Assembly (NCBI RefSeq): GCF_001613545.1
Contig: NZ_BDCO01000002.1
Location: 2,604,001-2,668,000, forward strand
Length of the DNA: 64,000 nucleotides
Reading direction: 5' to 3'
Source: Terrimicrobium sacchariphilum
GTDB taxonomy: Bacteria > Verrucomicrobiota > Verrucomicrobiia > Chthoniobacterales > Terrimicrobiaceae
Part shown: positions 39,849-50,606 of the stretch, piece by piece
Numbering within the stretch: the first letter of the stretch is position 1
Layout of the letters: every line of letters begins with the position of its first letter
Translations under genes and position numbers: made by a program
Notes under the pieces: model-generated
Databases searched by the model: none
What the model was told of the DNA's origin: nothing
The model's input: the letters and a program-made list of their open reading frames with translations, nothing else

Positions 39849-42206
39849 ATGAGCAAGGCGTTTAGTATGAATTATTATCTGATGGCACCAACCACTCGAT
39901 TCTTTGCGTTCGGCGTCGCCGTGCTATCGGTAGCATTAGCGTCGCTGACCAGATGGGGACTTATCATGCCCATGCTGGGAGATCGTTCGCCATATGCTGC
40001 GTTTCTCTGTGCGGTGATCGTATCTGCATGGGTGGGCGGTCTTTATCCTGGCCTGCTCGCTGTAGGCTTATCCCTTATTTGCGGATGGACCTTTTTGTCC
40101 CCTCAAGCGCGCTCTGGTGATGTCGCGACGATGGTGATCACGGTCTTTTTTCTCATCATCGGAATCCTGATCTCCATTGTCTGCGAGTCTCTGCATCGGA
40201 GCCGCAGGAGGGCCGAGCAGGCGAAGGCGGAGATTGCTAGTGGACAGGCGCGGATCGAGGCGGCAGAGGAGCGTCAGCGAGAGATTCTCGACGCCATTCC
40301 CCACCTGATCTGGAAGTCCTCTCCAGAGGGTGAGCTTTCCTATATCAATCGTCGCTGGACGGAGTCGCTGAACCTTCCCCTGAACGAAGCGAGGAACTAC
40401 GGATGGACGAAAGTGATTCACCCCGAGGATGTGGATTCCGTGAAGGAGCGGTGGGAAGAGGCACGGGCCAAGGAATGCGAATTTCACATGTCTTTTCGCA
40501 TCAAGCTGGGAAGCGGGGTCTATCGCTGGCACGAGGTGCGGGTTCGGCCGTCACGCGACTCCTCGGGTGTCTTGATCGGTTGGTTTGGCAGCGCGACGGA
40601 TATTGAGGATTCCCACAATCTGAATGAATCCCTGCGCGCTAGCGAAGAGCGATTCCGGCGGCTGGCTGATCAGGCACCAGTCTTGATCTGGATGAGCGAT
40701 ACGTCCAAGGCGACGACGTGGTTCAATAAACCTTGGCTGGAGTTTACCGGTCGGTCGTTGGAGCAGGAGATCGGGAACGGTTGGGCAGGGTCCGTACATC
40801 CCGATGATTACGCATACTGTTTGGAAACCTACTCAAACAACTTCGAGGCCAGGCAGCCCTTTGAAATGGACTACCGCCTGCGTCGGAGCGATGGCGTCTA
40901 CCGGTGGGTAATGGATCGTGGCATCCCCATTTTCGGCCAGGATGGAGTCTTCCTCGGGTACATGGGAAGTTGCATCGACATCAACGAGCGCAAGGAGGCG
41001 GAGGAACAAGGCGATGCCTTGCTGAAAATGGAGCAGGCTGCCCGGGTGCAAGCCGAGCGCACGGCTTTGTTAAAAGACGAATTTCTTGCCACGGTCAGTC
41101 ACGAAATGCGCACTCCGCTGACAGCGATGCTGGGCTGGGTACAGCTTTTGCGGAGCGGCAGCCTGCCCTCAGAGACCGTGCCGCAAGCTCTTGAAACGAT
41201 CGAGCGCAATGCCCGTGCTCAGGCCAAGCTGATCGATGATCTGCTCGACATGAGTCGCATTCTTTCCGGGAGGTTGCGTCTCGATGTTCAGACGGTCAAT
41301 ATCGTGGAAGTCGTCGAGGCCGCTCTCGACGCGGCAGAGCCTGGGGCCGCGGCGAAAAAGATTCGCATGGTACGGGTACTCGACCCCTTGTCGGGGCCGG
41401 TGACGGGCGATCCCATGCGCCTGCAGCAAATCGTTTGGAATCTTCTGAGCAACGCGGTGAAATTTACCCCGGCCGGCGGAAGAATCACCACGACACTGGA
41501 ACGGATCAAATCCCATCTGGAGATTTCCGTGAGCGACTCCGGCGAGGGAATCGTGGCCGAGTTCCTGCCTCATGTCTTTGATCGTTTCCGCCAGCAGGAC
41601 TCGTCGACGATGCGCAAGCATCAGGGACTCGGACTGGGTCTGTCCATCGTGAAGCAACTCGTGGAACTGCACGGTGGTTCGGTGCGAGCCACCAGCCCTG
41701 GCCAGGGGCAGGGTGCAACATTTGTCGTTTCTCTGCCAGTGGCCGCTGCACATAAGGAAGTAAGGGAGAAGGAAAAGGAAGTCGCAGTGCCCGTTGAGCC
41801 TCCTCCAGCAAGCGAAGGGGTGCCGACATTGCTGGGAACCCGGGTGCTCGTGGTCGATGATGACGGCGATGCGCGGGAGCTCCTTCGCTCGATTCTCGCA
41901 CAGCGTGGCGCGAGTGTGCGAACGGCCAGCTCCGCCTCCGAGGCTTTGAGTCAGCTGGATTCCCGGGTGCCGGACGTTCTGGTCAGCGATATCGGCATGC
42001 CGGGTCAGGATGGGTATGGACTAATCCGCGAGGTGCGACTGCGGTCGAGGGAGAAGGGGGGGCACGTACCTGCGCTGGCGCTCACCGCATTTGCCCGATC
42101 GGACGATCGACGCCGCGCCATCAGCGCGGGATTTCACATGCATCTCGCCAAGCCGGTGGAACCTGCCGAGTTGGTGACTGTGGTTGCCAGTCTGGCCCGC
42201 CGCTGA
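39849..42206 (+). CDS. Membrane-anchored PAS hybrid histidine kinase
   Basis: About 785 residues. A DUF4118-like N-terminal membrane domain with several helices (about 13-115) is followed by a coiled segment. Two PAS domains follow (from EILDAIPHLIWKSSPEGELS and RLADQAPVLIWMSDT), then HisKA with the phospho-accepting His in FLATVSHEMRTPL. HATPase_c has LLSNAVKFTP and GLGLGLSIVKQL, and the C-terminal receiver has the Asp in VLVSDIGMPGQDG. DUF4118 proteins include KdpD-like sensors. Start is uncertain among ATGs at 39825, 39849 and 39867. The ligand and cognate output are unknown. Confidence 0.87.
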   Translation: MSKAFSMNYYLMAPTTRFFAFGVAVLSVALASLTRWGLIMPMLGDRSPYAAFLCAVIVSAWVGGLYPGLLAVGLSLICGWTFLSPQARSGDVATMVITVFFLIIGILISIVCESLHRSRRRAEQAKAEIASGQARIEAAEERQREILDAIPHLIWKSSPEGELSYINRRWTESLNLPLNEARNYGWTKVIHPEDVDSVKERWEEARAKECEFHMSFRIKLGSGVYRWHEVRVRPSRDSSGVLIGWFGSATDIEDSHNLNESLRASEERFRRLADQAPVLIWMSDTSKATTWFNKPWLEFTGRSLEQEIGNGWAGSVHPDDYAYCLETYSNNFEARQPFEMDYRLRRSDGVYRWVMDRGIPIFGQDGVFLGYMGSCIDINERKEAEEQGDALLKMEQAARVQAERTALLKDEFLATVSHEMRTPLTAMLGWVQLLRSGSLPSETVPQALETIERNARAQAKLIDDLLDMSRILSGRLRLDVQTVNIVEVVEAALDAAEPGAAAKKIRMVRVLDPLSGPVTGDPMRLQQIVWNLLSNAVKFTPAGGRITTTLERIKSHLEISVSDSGEGIVAEFLPHVFDRFRQQDSSTMRKHQGLGLGLSIVKQLVELHGGSVRATSPGQGQGATFVVSLPVAAAHKEVREKEKEVAVPVEPPPASEGVPTLLGTRVLVVDDDGDARELLRSILAQRGASVRTASSASEALSQLDSRVPDVLVSDIGMPGQDGYGLIREVRLRSREKGGHVPALALTAFARSDDRRRAISAGFHMHLAKPVEPAELVTVVASLARR

Positions 42207-42248
42207 TGTCCCACGTGCGAAGACCCAGGCATTGAGCCAAGATCGTTC

Positions 42249-42277
42249 TTGGGTCCTGCCGGATTCTTGACTAAAAT
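42249..42277 (+). promoter_or_regulatory. Candidate sigma-70-type promoter for the treS operon
   Basis: TTGGGT (42249-42254) and TAAAAT (42272-42277) are separated by 17 bases and lie about 65 bases upstream of the treS ATG. The -35 box departs from consensus, so this is a suggestion only. Confidence 0.35.
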
Positions 42278-42342
42278 CTGAACTCGGGTCGGAACAAGAC
42301 ACGCGGCGGGGCGGGGAGCCGCGAATACTATCGAACTTGCCG

Positions 42343-45300
42343 ATGCATAACGTGTCATCCGCCCAGTGGTATAAAGACGCAGTCATTTATGAACTGCATG
42401 TGAGGTCATTCGCTGATAGCTCCGGCGATGGAATCGGGGATTTCCGAGGCTTGACGGAGCGGCTTGGATACTTCGAGGAACTCGGGGTTACAGCTCTCTG
42501 GCTTCTTCCTTTTTATCCGTCGCCGTTGCGTGATGACGGGTATGACATCGCCGATTACATGGCGGTAAACCCGTCCTACGGAACGCTGGAGGACTTTCAG
42601 GAGTTTCTGGCCGAGGCTCATAAGCGAAACCTGAAGGTGATTACCGAACTGGTCATCAACCACACTTCGGATCAACATGCCTGGTTTCAACGAGCGAGGC
42701 GCGCGCCTGTCGGCTCTGCCGAGCGCGATTTTTACGTCTGGAGCGATAACCCGAGAAAGTTTGAGGAGGCCCGCATCATCTTCAAGGATTTTGAGTCTTC
42801 CAACTGGGCGTGGGACCCTGTCGCCAAGGCCTACTACTGGCACCGGTTTTACTCACATCAGCCCGACCTCAACTTTGACAGCCCGCATGTGCAGCAGGCA
42901 GTTTTTGAGGTTCTGGATTTCTGGTTGAAGCTGGGGGTCGACGGATTACGCCTGGATGCAATTCCCTACCTTTTTGAAAGAGAAGGGACATCGTGTGAAA
43001 ATCTACCGGAAACGCACGCCTACCTGAGAAAGCTCCGCAGGCATGTGGAGGAAAACTATGCGGGCCGCATGCTGCTGGCCGAGGCAAACCAGTGGCCGGA
43101 GGATGCAGTCGCTTACTTTGGCCAAGGGGATGAGTGTCATATGTCCTTCCATTTTCCGCTCATGCCGAGAATTTTCATGAGCGTTCAAATGGAGGATCGT
43201 TTTCCGATCATCGATATCCTTGAGCAGACTCCGGAGATCCCCGCAGAGTGCCAGTGGGCGATCTTTCTCCGCAATCACGATGAATTGACTTTGGAGATGG
43301 TGACGGACGAAGAGCGGGACTACATGTACCGTCTTTATGCGGAAGATCCCCGAGCGAGGATCAATCTCGGTATCCGCCGCCGCCTTGCTCCATTGCTGGA
43401 TAATAATCGCCGGAAAATCGAGCTGGTGAACTCACTTCTTCTCTCGCTTCCCGGCACCCCGATAATCTATTACGGCGACGAGATCGGGATGGGGGATAAC
43501 TTCTACCTGGGCGATCGGAATGGCGTGCGTACTCCCATGCAATGGAGCGCGGATCGGAATGCCGGCTTCTCTCGGGCCAATCCCCAGCAGCTCTTTTTAC
43601 CTGTCATCATCGATCCGGAGTTTCATTACGAGGCAGTCAATGTCGATGTGCATATGAAAAACCTCTCATCACTTTTCTGGTGGATGAGGCGGGTTGTTGA
43701 TGCACGCAAGCGCCACCCGGCCTTCTCTCATGGCACTCTCGAGTTTCTCCGGCCAGACAACGCGAAGGTGTTGACCTTCCTGCGACGGGATGCAGATGAG
43801 GTGATTCTCGTCGTGGCAAACCTGTCGCGATTTTCTCAATGCCTCGAACTGGATCTTTCGGAGTTCAAGGGTTCCCGGGCCGAGGAGATGTTCGGCGGCG
43901 GTGTGTTCTTTGAGATCAAGGACGCACCGGTCACCTTTACCGTAGGTCCTCATGGCTTCTATTGGCTGCTCCTCAAGTCGACAATGGCGTCAAAGCCTGG
44001 CGCCGAGGCTGCGGTTGTTCCGGAGATTGCCTTGGCGGGTGAATGGTCCGAAGGACTCATCGATCACCTTGAGACGGCCATCCTTCCGGGCTATCTATCA
44101 TCCTGTCGGTGGTATGGGCAAAAGGATCGTATCCTCCGACTCGCGAAGGTTCGCGAGAGCTTTGCCGACCCTTCTGGAAACAGCCGGATCATTCTCCTGG
44201 AGCTCACCTTCACGGATGGTGATCCAATGACCCAGATCCTCGCTCTGGCGATTGGGGCAGAAGATGCAGGAGACGTCTCCACCAGTCCGGCAATGGTGGC
44301 GCGGTTTACTGATGGTCGGGTCCTCTGGGACCTCCTTTATACTCCGGAGGGTCGGGGTCGGATATGGGATATGCTGACAGGGGAACTCCGATGGGGAGAT
44401 TCCCGGCATCACCTGCGTGGCATCAAGGGTGACGGCATATCGGGCGGCGCACCTGCCTCCCGGGTCTTGGGTGGCGAACAGTCCAATACAGCCCTCGCAT
44501 ACGGCGACGAGTGGATGTTCAAGTTCTTCCGCATATTTACCGATGGACCTCATCCGGATGCAGAGATCCTCCGAGTGCTGTCTGAGCGAGGATTTCCTTA
44601 TTCGCCGCGTTTCGGAGGCGAGATTCGCTGTCGACTGAATGATGAGGAAGGGGCCGCTGGTCTCCTGACTTCTTTCGTCAAGAACCAGGGCGATGGATGG
44701 AGCTACATGCTTGATGCTGTTGGCAGGTTCTTTGAGCAGGTCGTCTCCGTGGAGGTGCAGGCGGAAGCCACAGGGCAGTTTGACGAGATCATTGAGCAGG
44801 TTATCCCGCAGCGCGCTCAACAACTTGGTCAGCGGACAGCAGCTTTACATGCGTGCCTGGCATCGGTAACCGAACTGCCTGAGTTTGCACCCGAGGCTGT
44901 CAGCTCGCTCTATCAAAGATCTCTTTACCAGACGATGCGGAGCCAGTTGCGGCGCACTGAGGTCATGGTGACCCGGAAGCTTCCATCTCTGCCCGCCGAA
45001 TCTCGCGAGGTTGCCATCTCCTGGCTTGCCACAACTCCTCGCATACTCGATTCCTACCAGGAACTGCTCCGCCATCGGGTGCACCTCGATAAAATTCGTG
45101 TCCATGGAGACTACCATCTTGGTCAGGTGCTCAATACCGGAAACGATTTCGTCATCCTGGACTTTGAAGGCGAGCCGCGGCGCAGTCTCGGTGAGCGACG
45201 GTTAAAAAAGTGCTCGTTGGTCGATGTCGCTGGAATGATGCGATCATTTGATTACGCGGTGCAGGTCTCGTTGAATCGCCAGAAACCCGAGGATCGTCCG

Positions 45301-45552
45301 CGTCTTAAGCCGTGGGCTGAGCGATGGTTGGGCGTAGTGAGTAAAGCCTTTCTCGACGGCTACCGAAGCGAGGCCGGGGATGCCTCTTTCCTCCCAGCCT
45401 CTGAGCAGGATTTTCAGTTTTTGCTACTCCTCTTTCTCTTGGACAAATCCGTGTACGAGATCGGCTACGAATTGAACTACCGACCGGACTTTCTCTCCGT
45501 GCCGATGGGGGCGGGAGAACGACTTCTTAATAACAGGGAATCAAAGGTATAA
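42343..45552 (+). CDS. treS: Trehalose synthase-maltokinase fusion (TreS-Pep2)
   Basis: 1069 residues. The N-terminal GH13 domain (about 1-545) begins [20 protein letters not shown], with nucleophile Asp in [13 protein letters not shown], acid/base Glu in [10 protein letters not shown] and a third Asp in [12 protein letters not shown], as in trehalose synthases that interconvert maltose and trehalose. The second half starts with the maltokinase cap [17 protein letters not shown] and has a kinase-like [13 protein letters not shown] and [10 protein letters not shown]. It would phosphorylate maltose to maltose-1-phosphate. Fusion is a known architecture. The ATG at 42343 is preferred to TTG 42337. 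glgX follows after 3 bases. No glgE gene is in the window. Confidence 0.95.
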   Translation: MHNVSSAQWYKDAVIYELHVRSFADSSGDGIGDFRGLTERLGYFEELGVTALWLLPFYPSPLRDDGYDIADYMAVNPSYGTLEDFQEFLAEAHKRNLKVITELVINHTSDQHAWFQRARRAPVGSAERDFYVWSDNPRKFEEARIIFKDFESSNWAWDPVAKAYYWHRFYSHQPDLNFDSPHVQQAVFEVLDFWLKLGVDGLRLDAIPYLFEREGTSCENLPETHAYLRKLRRHVEENYAGRMLLAEANQWPEDAVAYFGQGDECHMSFHFPLMPRIFMSVQMEDRFPIIDILEQTPEIPAECQWAIFLRNHDELTLEMVTDEERDYMYRLYAEDPRARINLGIRRRLAPLLDNNRRKIELVNSLLLSLPGTPIIYYGDEIGMGDNFYLGDRNGVRTPMQWSADRNAGFSRANPQQLFLPVIIDPEFHYEAVNVDVHMKNLSSLFWWMRRVVDARKRHPAFSHGTLEFLRPDNAKVLTFLRRDADEVILVVANLSRFSQCLELDLSEFKGSRAEEMFGGGVFFEIKDAPVTFTVGPHGFYWLLLKSTMASKPGAEAAVVPEIALAGEWSEGLIDHLETAILPGYLSSCRWYGQKDRILRLAKVRESFADPSGNSRIILLELTFTDGDPMTQILALAIGAEDAGDVSTSPAMVARFTDGRVLWDLLYTPEGRGRIWDMLTGELRWGDSRHHLRGIKGDGISGGAPASRVLGGEQSNTALAYGDEWMFKFFRIFTDGPHPDAEILRVLSERGFPYSPRFGGEIRCRLNDEEGAAGLLTSFVKNQGDGWSYMLDAVGRFFEQVVSVEVQAEATGQFDEIIEQVIPQRAQQLGQRTAALHACLASVTELPEFAPEAVSSLYQRSLYQTMRSQLRRTEVMVTRKLPSLPAESREVAISWLATTPRILDSYQELLRHRVHLDKIRVHGDYHLGQVLNTGNDFVILDFEGEPRRSLGERRLKKCSLVDVAGMMRSFDYAVQVSLNRQKPEDRPRLKPWAERWLGVVSKAFLDGYRSEAGDASFLPASEQDFQFLLLLFLLDKSVYEIGYELNYRPDFLSVPMGAGERLLNNRESKV

Positions 45553-45555
45553 CTT

Positions 45556-47736
45556 ATGGCAGACGATAACAAACCGACGGTGTGGCTGGGACGCTCGTAT
45601 CCTCTTGGGGCTACGGTTACTCCGGAGGGAACGAATTTCGCAATCTTTTCGCAGAACGCCACTGGAGTGGAGCTTTGCCTCTTCAACGGGCCTGACGATA
45701 CCGAACCGTCCGCCCGTATCAGTGTGAAGGAACGCACTGATGACGTCTGGCACTGCTTTCTGCCTGGCATTGGCCACGGGCAGCTCTATGCGTATCGGGT
45801 TTCGGGTCCTTATGATCCGGCTGCAGGTCATCGTTTCAACGACAGCAAGCTTCTCCTCGATCCCTATGCCAAGGCTATCGCTGGTCCGATCAAATGGTGT
45901 GACGAGATGTTTGCCTATCAATTCGGGGGAGATGACGCCGATTTGCACCCCGACACTCGTGACAACTCCGCCGGCATGCCCAAATCCGTCGTAGTGGCCA
46001 ATGGTTTTGACTGGAATGGTGATCGCAAGCTCGACGTGCCGTTGGCGGAGTCAGTTATTTATGAGGTCCATGTCAAAGGATTTTCCAAGCTTTGCCCGGA
46101 GATCCCCGAGGATATTCGCGGCAGCTACGCTGCGTTGGGCAGCGACTTTGCCATCGAGTACTTTACGAAACTCGGAGTCACTGCCGTGGAACTCCTGCCG
46201 GTGCATCATTTCGTAAACGACGACTATCTGGAGAAAAAGGGCCTGGCGAATTACTGGGGATATAACTCAATCGGGTACTTTGCTCCGCATTGGGCCTACT
46301 CAAGCTCTGGGTACCTGGGAGACCAGGTGCGGGAGTTTAAGGAGATGGTGAAACGGCTTCACGCGGCGGGCATCGAGGTGATCCTGGATGTCGTCTACAA
46401 CCATACTGGCGAGGGCAATCACATGGGACCCACGCTGAGCTTCCGCGGAGTGGATAATGCCTCGTACTACCGTCTGGTGGGTGATGATCGGCGCTATTAC
46501 ATGGATTATACGGGCTGCGGAAACTCGCTGAACATGATGCATCCACGCACGCTCCAGATGATCATGGATAGCCTGCGCTATTGGGTCCAGGAGATGCATG
46601 TGGACGGCTTCCGATTCGATCTCGCATCCACCCTGGCCCGCGAATTGCACGAGGTGAACCGGCTCTCGGCCTTCTTCGACATTATTCACCAGGATCCGGT
46701 GATCTCCCGAGTGAAGCTTATTGCAGAACCCTGGGATGTCGGTGAGGGAGGGTATCAGGTGGGCAACTTCCCGGTTCTCTGGGCGGAATGGAACGGAAAG
46801 TACCGCGATTGCATTCGCAAGTATTGGAAGGGCGATGAGGGTAACATCGGGGAATTTGCCTCCCGTCTGACGGGAAGTTCCGACCTTTATCAAAGCGATG
46901 GCAAACGTCCGTACGCGAGCATCAATTTCATCACTGCGCACGATGGATTTACCATGCACGATCTCGTGAGCTATAATGAGAAGCACAACGACGCGAATCA
47001 GGAGGGGGGTTCCGACGGCGATAGTAGTAATAATAGCTGGAACTGCGGAGCAGAAGGACCGACGGAAGACACCGGAATTCTCGCGCTCCGCCAGCGGCAG
47101 ATTCGGAACTTCCTGACCACGCTTCTTCTCTCGCAGGGTGTGCCCATGATTTCGGGCGGTGATGAGTTTGCCCGCTCTCAGGCCGGCAACAACAACGTGT
47201 ACTGCCAGGATAACGAGCTGTCCTGGTTCTCGTGGGAGCAATCTCCCGAACAGCATCAATTGACGGAGTTTGTCTCCCGTTTGATCCAGTTCCGAAAGAC
47301 TCACTCTGTTTTTCGGCGGCCGAAGTTCTTTCAGGGACGGCCGATCCGCGGTCTTGGAATCAAAGACATCATGTGGTTTAATCCTGATGGCCACGAGATG
47401 TCGGACGAGGAGTGGTCGGTGGGCTATGCGCGTTCAATGGGAGTCCTGTTGAGCGGGCTTGGCATGGATGTACGCAACTTCAAGGGTGAACCGATCACCG
47501 ACGATACCTTTGTCGTGCTTTTCAATGCACACCACGAGCAGATCGAGTTCAAGTTGCCGCGCATCAAGAACAGCCGGGCAGGGTGGGAGATGATACTCGA
47601 CACGAATCTTCCAGAGGGTTTCCTGACGGCGAAGACACGTCATTCCGCGGCGGCTCCCATCCCTGTCGAGGCGAGATCCATCGTCGTGCTCAAACACGGC
47701 CTCTCCCGCGAAAAGGCGACCCAGCAGGTGCAATGA
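45556..47736 (+). CDS. glgX: Glycogen debranching enzyme
   Basis: 726 residues. An N-terminal CBM48 (PLGATVTPEGTNFAIFSQNA) is followed by the GH13 barrel with VILDVVYNHTGEGNHMGPTL, nucleophile Asp in VDGFRFDLASTLARE, Glu in KLIAEPWDVGEGGYQVG and Asp in FITAHDGFTMHDLV. These match GlgX/isoamylase-type debranching enzymes, which hydrolyse alpha-1,6 branches of (phosphorylase-trimmed) glycogen. A purine-rich AAAGG lies 8 bases before the ATG. It is 3 bases after treS and overlaps treY by 4 bases, so the three are one operon. Confidence 0.95.
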   Translation: MADDNKPTVWLGRSYPLGATVTPEGTNFAIFSQNATGVELCLFNGPDDTEPSARISVKERTDDVWHCFLPGIGHGQLYAYRVSGPYDPAAGHRFNDSKLLLDPYAKAIAGPIKWCDEMFAYQFGGDDADLHPDTRDNSAGMPKSVVVANGFDWNGDRKLDVPLAESVIYEVHVKGFSKLCPEIPEDIRGSYAALGSDFAIEYFTKLGVTAVELLPVHHFVNDDYLEKKGLANYWGYNSIGYFAPHWAYSSSGYLGDQVREFKEMVKRLHAAGIEVILDVVYNHTGEGNHMGPTLSFRGVDNASYYRLVGDDRRYYMDYTGCGNSLNMMHPRTLQMIMDSLRYWVQEMHVDGFRFDLASTLARELHEVNRLSAFFDIIHQDPVISRVKLIAEPWDVGEGGYQVGNFPVLWAEWNGKYRDCIRKYWKGDEGNIGEFASRLTGSSDLYQSDGKRPYASINFITAHDGFTMHDLVSYNEKHNDANQEGGSDGDSSNNSWNCGAEGPTEDTGILALRQRQIRNFLTTLLLSQGVPMISGGDEFARSQAGNNNVYCQDNELSWFSWEQSPEQHQLTEFVSRLIQFRKTHSVFRRPKFFQGRPIRGLGIKDIMWFNPDGHEMSDEEWSVGYARSMGVLLSGLGMDVRNFKGEPITDDTFVVLFNAHHEQIEFKLPRIKNSRAGWEMILDTNLPEGFLTAKTRHSAAAPIPVEARSIVVLKHGLSREKATQQVQ

Positions 47737-50531
47737 GCGAGCAAAATTTTCCCCGTATTCCGTCGGCAACTTATCGTCTTCAGTTTCATGCGGGCTTTAC
47801 TGTACGCGATGCACTGGAAATCCTGGACTATCTGAGTGACCTCGGCATCAGTGATGTCTATTCCTCTCCTTATTTTCAGGCGTCGCCAACGAGCACGCAC
47901 GGCTACGACGTTGCGGATCATAACCGGCTGAATCCCGCAGTGGGTGATGCCTCGGATTTTCATGCCTTCAGCCAGGGGCTGAAGGAGCGATCAATGGGGC
48001 AGGTGCTGGATTTTGTTCCAAACCACATGGGTATCGGCGAGTCCTTGAATACCTGGTGGCTTGAGACGCTCGAGGATGGTATTGCCTCTCCCTATGCCCG
48101 CTATTTTGATATCGATTGGCAGTCCGGCAAGGAGGCGCTGGCGGATCGTGTGCTGCTTCCCATCCTGGGGGATCGTTACGGGCGGGTGCTGGAGAATGAT
48201 GACTTCCATCTCGTTTTTCAGGATGGCGCTTTTGTTCTCAATTATTATGAAACCCGTTTACCGATCAATCCTCGGACATATCCCTTGATCCTGCGTGCGA
48301 CTCTCGCGAGCCTTGAGGGAGAGGAGCTGGATATGATGCGCGATGTCATCGCCAGTTTTGGGGCTTTGGGCCGTGTCACAGACGAGCCTGACGCGAAACA
48401 GAAGGCGAAGAGTCGTCTGGCGGAGATCGCTGTCCGACCGCGGATTCGGCATGCGATCGATCTTGCCTTGAAGTCTTTCGCTGGGACGAAGGGCGACCCT
48501 GCTTCTTTTGATGCGCTCCATGAATTGCTCGAGGGGCAATATTACCGGCTGAGCTATTGGCGGGTGGCGGCAGAGGAAATCAACTACCGCCGTTTTTTTG
48601 ATATCAATACGCTTGCGGCGATCCGCATCGAGATTCCTGAGGTATTTGAGGCTGCCCACAAGCTGGTTTTCGAACTCCTGGCCAGAGGGGCGGTCACAGG
48701 GCTGCGAATTGACCACATTGATGGCCTGTGGAATCCCCGGCAATATGTGCAGCGACTTCAGGATCGCGTTGCCAAGATGGCTGGGACCAGCACGGACAAG
48801 CCACTCTACCTCGTGGTTGAAAAAATTCTTGAGGTGGCTCGCGAGGAATTGCCAGCGGACTGGCCGGTTCATGGAACGACTGGGTATGAATTCGCAAATC
48901 AGGCTGTACAGGTGCTGGTCGACGGCCGGAACCACAAGGCCTTTGACCGGCTTTACTCGCGCTTCATCGACGAGGACCTGATCTACGCGGATCTGGTCTA
49001 TGCCAAAAAGAAACTCACGATGGACATCCTGCTGCGGAGTGAGGTCTCTGCCTTGGGGCGGCGGTTGAATGAGTTGTCCGAACTTCATCGTGACTTCAGG
49101 GATCTGACACAGAATACCCTGACCAGTGCCGTCGAGGAGGTGATTGCCTGTTTCCCGGTTTACAGAACATACGTCAGCGAGGACGGGGTCGTGTCGCCTC
49201 TGGATGAGAAAGTCATTTTGCGGGCCATCGTGGCAGCGCGTCGACGCAATCCCACCATCGAAAAAGCGGTATTCGACTTTCTCAGGGGAGTGCTCTTGCT
49301 CAAACTGCCTGATCGGCTCACCGAGGAACAACGCAAGGCACATGTGGATTTTGTCATGCGGTTCCAGCAATGCAGTGGGCCGGTGATGGCCAAGGGACTG
49401 GAGGATACCACATTCTACATCTACAACCGGCTCGTGGCGCTGAATGAGGTGGGAGGAAATCCCGGCATGTTCGGTATCTCCATCGAGGAATTTCATCGCC
49501 TGAATCAGGAGCGAGCTGAGCGCTGGCCTCATTGCATGCTGGCGACCTCAACGCATGACACCAAGAGGAGCGAGGATACTCGGATGAGGCTTGTCGCCTT
49601 GTCCGAAATCCCGGAGGACTGGAATTCCGCAATACGTGCGTGGTCGCGGATGAATCGCAAGCATCGGACGAAGATCGATGATCTCATCGCTCCCTCACCG
49701 AACGAGGAGTATCTGCTTTATCAGGCTCTCGCTGGCATCTGGCCGATCGGAGAAGTCGACGATGTTTTACGGGAAAGTATCGTGGCCCGGGTTCAGGAGT
49801 ATATGACGAAGGCGTTGAAGGAGGCCAAGGTCAACAGCAGTTGGACAGAGCCCAACGCTGCGTGGGAGGAAGCGGTCATGAAGTTTATTGACGCAATTCT
49901 CGATGCGGAGAGGAGTCAGGAATTTCTCTCCAGCTTCTCGGCTTTCACGGCAAGGCTGGCCCGACTGGGTGCATGGAACTCCCTGGTCCAAACCGTCCTG
50001 AAATGTACTTGTCCCGGAGTGCCGGATTTCTATCAAGGCACTGAACTGCTGGACCTCAGTCTGGTAGATCCGGACAATCGACGCCCGGTTGACTACGGCT
50101 TGCGTCGGAAGCTTTTGGATGAGGTTTCAAGCGAGTGTCCCAGGAATCTTCTGTCTCACGTGGAAGATGGGCGGATGAAGCTCTTTGCCATCCGCTCCCT
50201 GCTGCGATTCCGCCGCGACCATCAACGCCTGTTTGGCGATGGAGACTACCAGCCTCTTGAGGTCGATGGGCCGCTGAGTCACCGGGTGATTGCCTACCAG
50301 CGCACCTCCAGCGATGGAATACTGGTCGTGTGTGTGCCTCGTTTCTTCGCCGGCCTCGGAGAAACTCCCTGGGGTGAGATCTGGAAAGGGACTACTGTCA
50401 AAGGGCTGTCTCTGGGAACGTGGTGCAACCTGCTCACGGAGGCGGCCATGGAAACTGATGGCAAGCTGGATTTGGCAATGGCATTCAGCGATATGCCAGG
50501 CGCTGTCCTCTGGCAGCCCACAGAGTCTTGA
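47733..50531 (+). CDS. treY: Malto-oligosyltrehalose synthase
   Basis: 932 residues, the usual TreY length. It opens IPSATYRLQFHAGFTVRDAL and contains YSSPYFQASPTSTHGYDV, both TreY hallmarks. The catalytic Asp is in GLRIDHIDGLWNP, and VEKILEVAREELP and STHDTKRSEDTRMRL follow. It converts the reducing-end alpha-1,4 bond of maltodextrins to a trehalosyl end. Its usual partner TreZ, which releases trehalose, is absent here, so it must be elsewhere or replaced. Its ATG overlaps the glgX stop (ATGA). A strong hairpin terminator follows 25 bases later. Confidence 0.95.
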   Translation: MSEQNFPRIPSATYRLQFHAGFTVRDALEILDYLSDLGISDVYSSPYFQASPTSTHGYDVADHNRLNPAVGDASDFHAFSQGLKERSMGQVLDFVPNHMGIGESLNTWWLETLEDGIASPYARYFDIDWQSGKEALADRVLLPILGDRYGRVLENDDFHLVFQDGAFVLNYYETRLPINPRTYPLILRATLASLEGEELDMMRDVIASFGALGRVTDEPDAKQKAKSRLAEIAVRPRIRHAIDLALKSFAGTKGDPASFDALHELLEGQYYRLSYWRVAAEEINYRRFFDINTLAAIRIEIPEVFEAAHKLVFELLARGAVTGLRIDHIDGLWNPRQYVQRLQDRVAKMAGTSTDKPLYLVVEKILEVAREELPADWPVHGTTGYEFANQAVQVLVDGRNHKAFDRLYSRFIDEDLIYADLVYAKKKLTMDILLRSEVSALGRRLNELSELHRDFRDLTQNTLTSAVEEVIACFPVYRTYVSEDGVVSPLDEKVILRAIVAARRRNPTIEKAVFDFLRGVLLLKLPDRLTEEQRKAHVDFVMRFQQCSGPVMAKGLEDTTFYIYNRLVALNEVGGNPGMFGISIEEFHRLNQERAERWPHCMLATSTHDTKRSEDTRMRLVALSEIPEDWNSAIRAWSRMNRKHRTKIDDLIAPSPNEEYLLYQALAGIWPIGEVDDVLRESIVARVQEYMTKALKEAKVNSSWTEPNAAWEEAVMKFIDAILDAERSQEFLSSFSAFTARLARLGAWNSLVQTVLKCTCPGVPDFYQGTELLDLSLVDPDNRRPVDYGLRRKLLDEVSSECPRNLLSHVEDGRMKLFAIRSLLRFRRDHQRLFGDGDYQPLEVDGPLSHRVIAYQRTSSDGILVVCVPRFFAGLGETPWGEIWKGTTVKGLSLGTWCNLLTEAAMETDGKLDLAMAFSDMPGAVLWQPTES

Positions 50532-50556
50532 TGCCGAGCGACATTTCCTAAAAAAG

Positions 50557-50585
50557 AAAAGGCCACATTGTGAGTGTGGCCTTTT
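50557..50585. terminator. Bidirectional rho-independent terminator after treY
   Basis: The perfect arms AAAAGGCCACA (50557-50567) and TGTGGCCTTTT (50575-50585) flank a 7-base loop, with A-run and T-run on either side. It separates treY (+) from the convergent response-regulator gene (-) and can end both transcripts. Confidence 0.9.
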
Positions 50586-50606
50586 CAGCGTCCAAGTGCG
50601 GAAAGA

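Noticed and set aside
46300-47394. 364-codon open frame antisense to glgX
   Set aside because: Overlaps conserved glgX core; composition is a codon-reversal shadow.
48258-49532. 424-codon open frame antisense to treY
   Set aside because: Lies wholly within the treY gene whose catalytic motifs are conserved; no protein-like signature.
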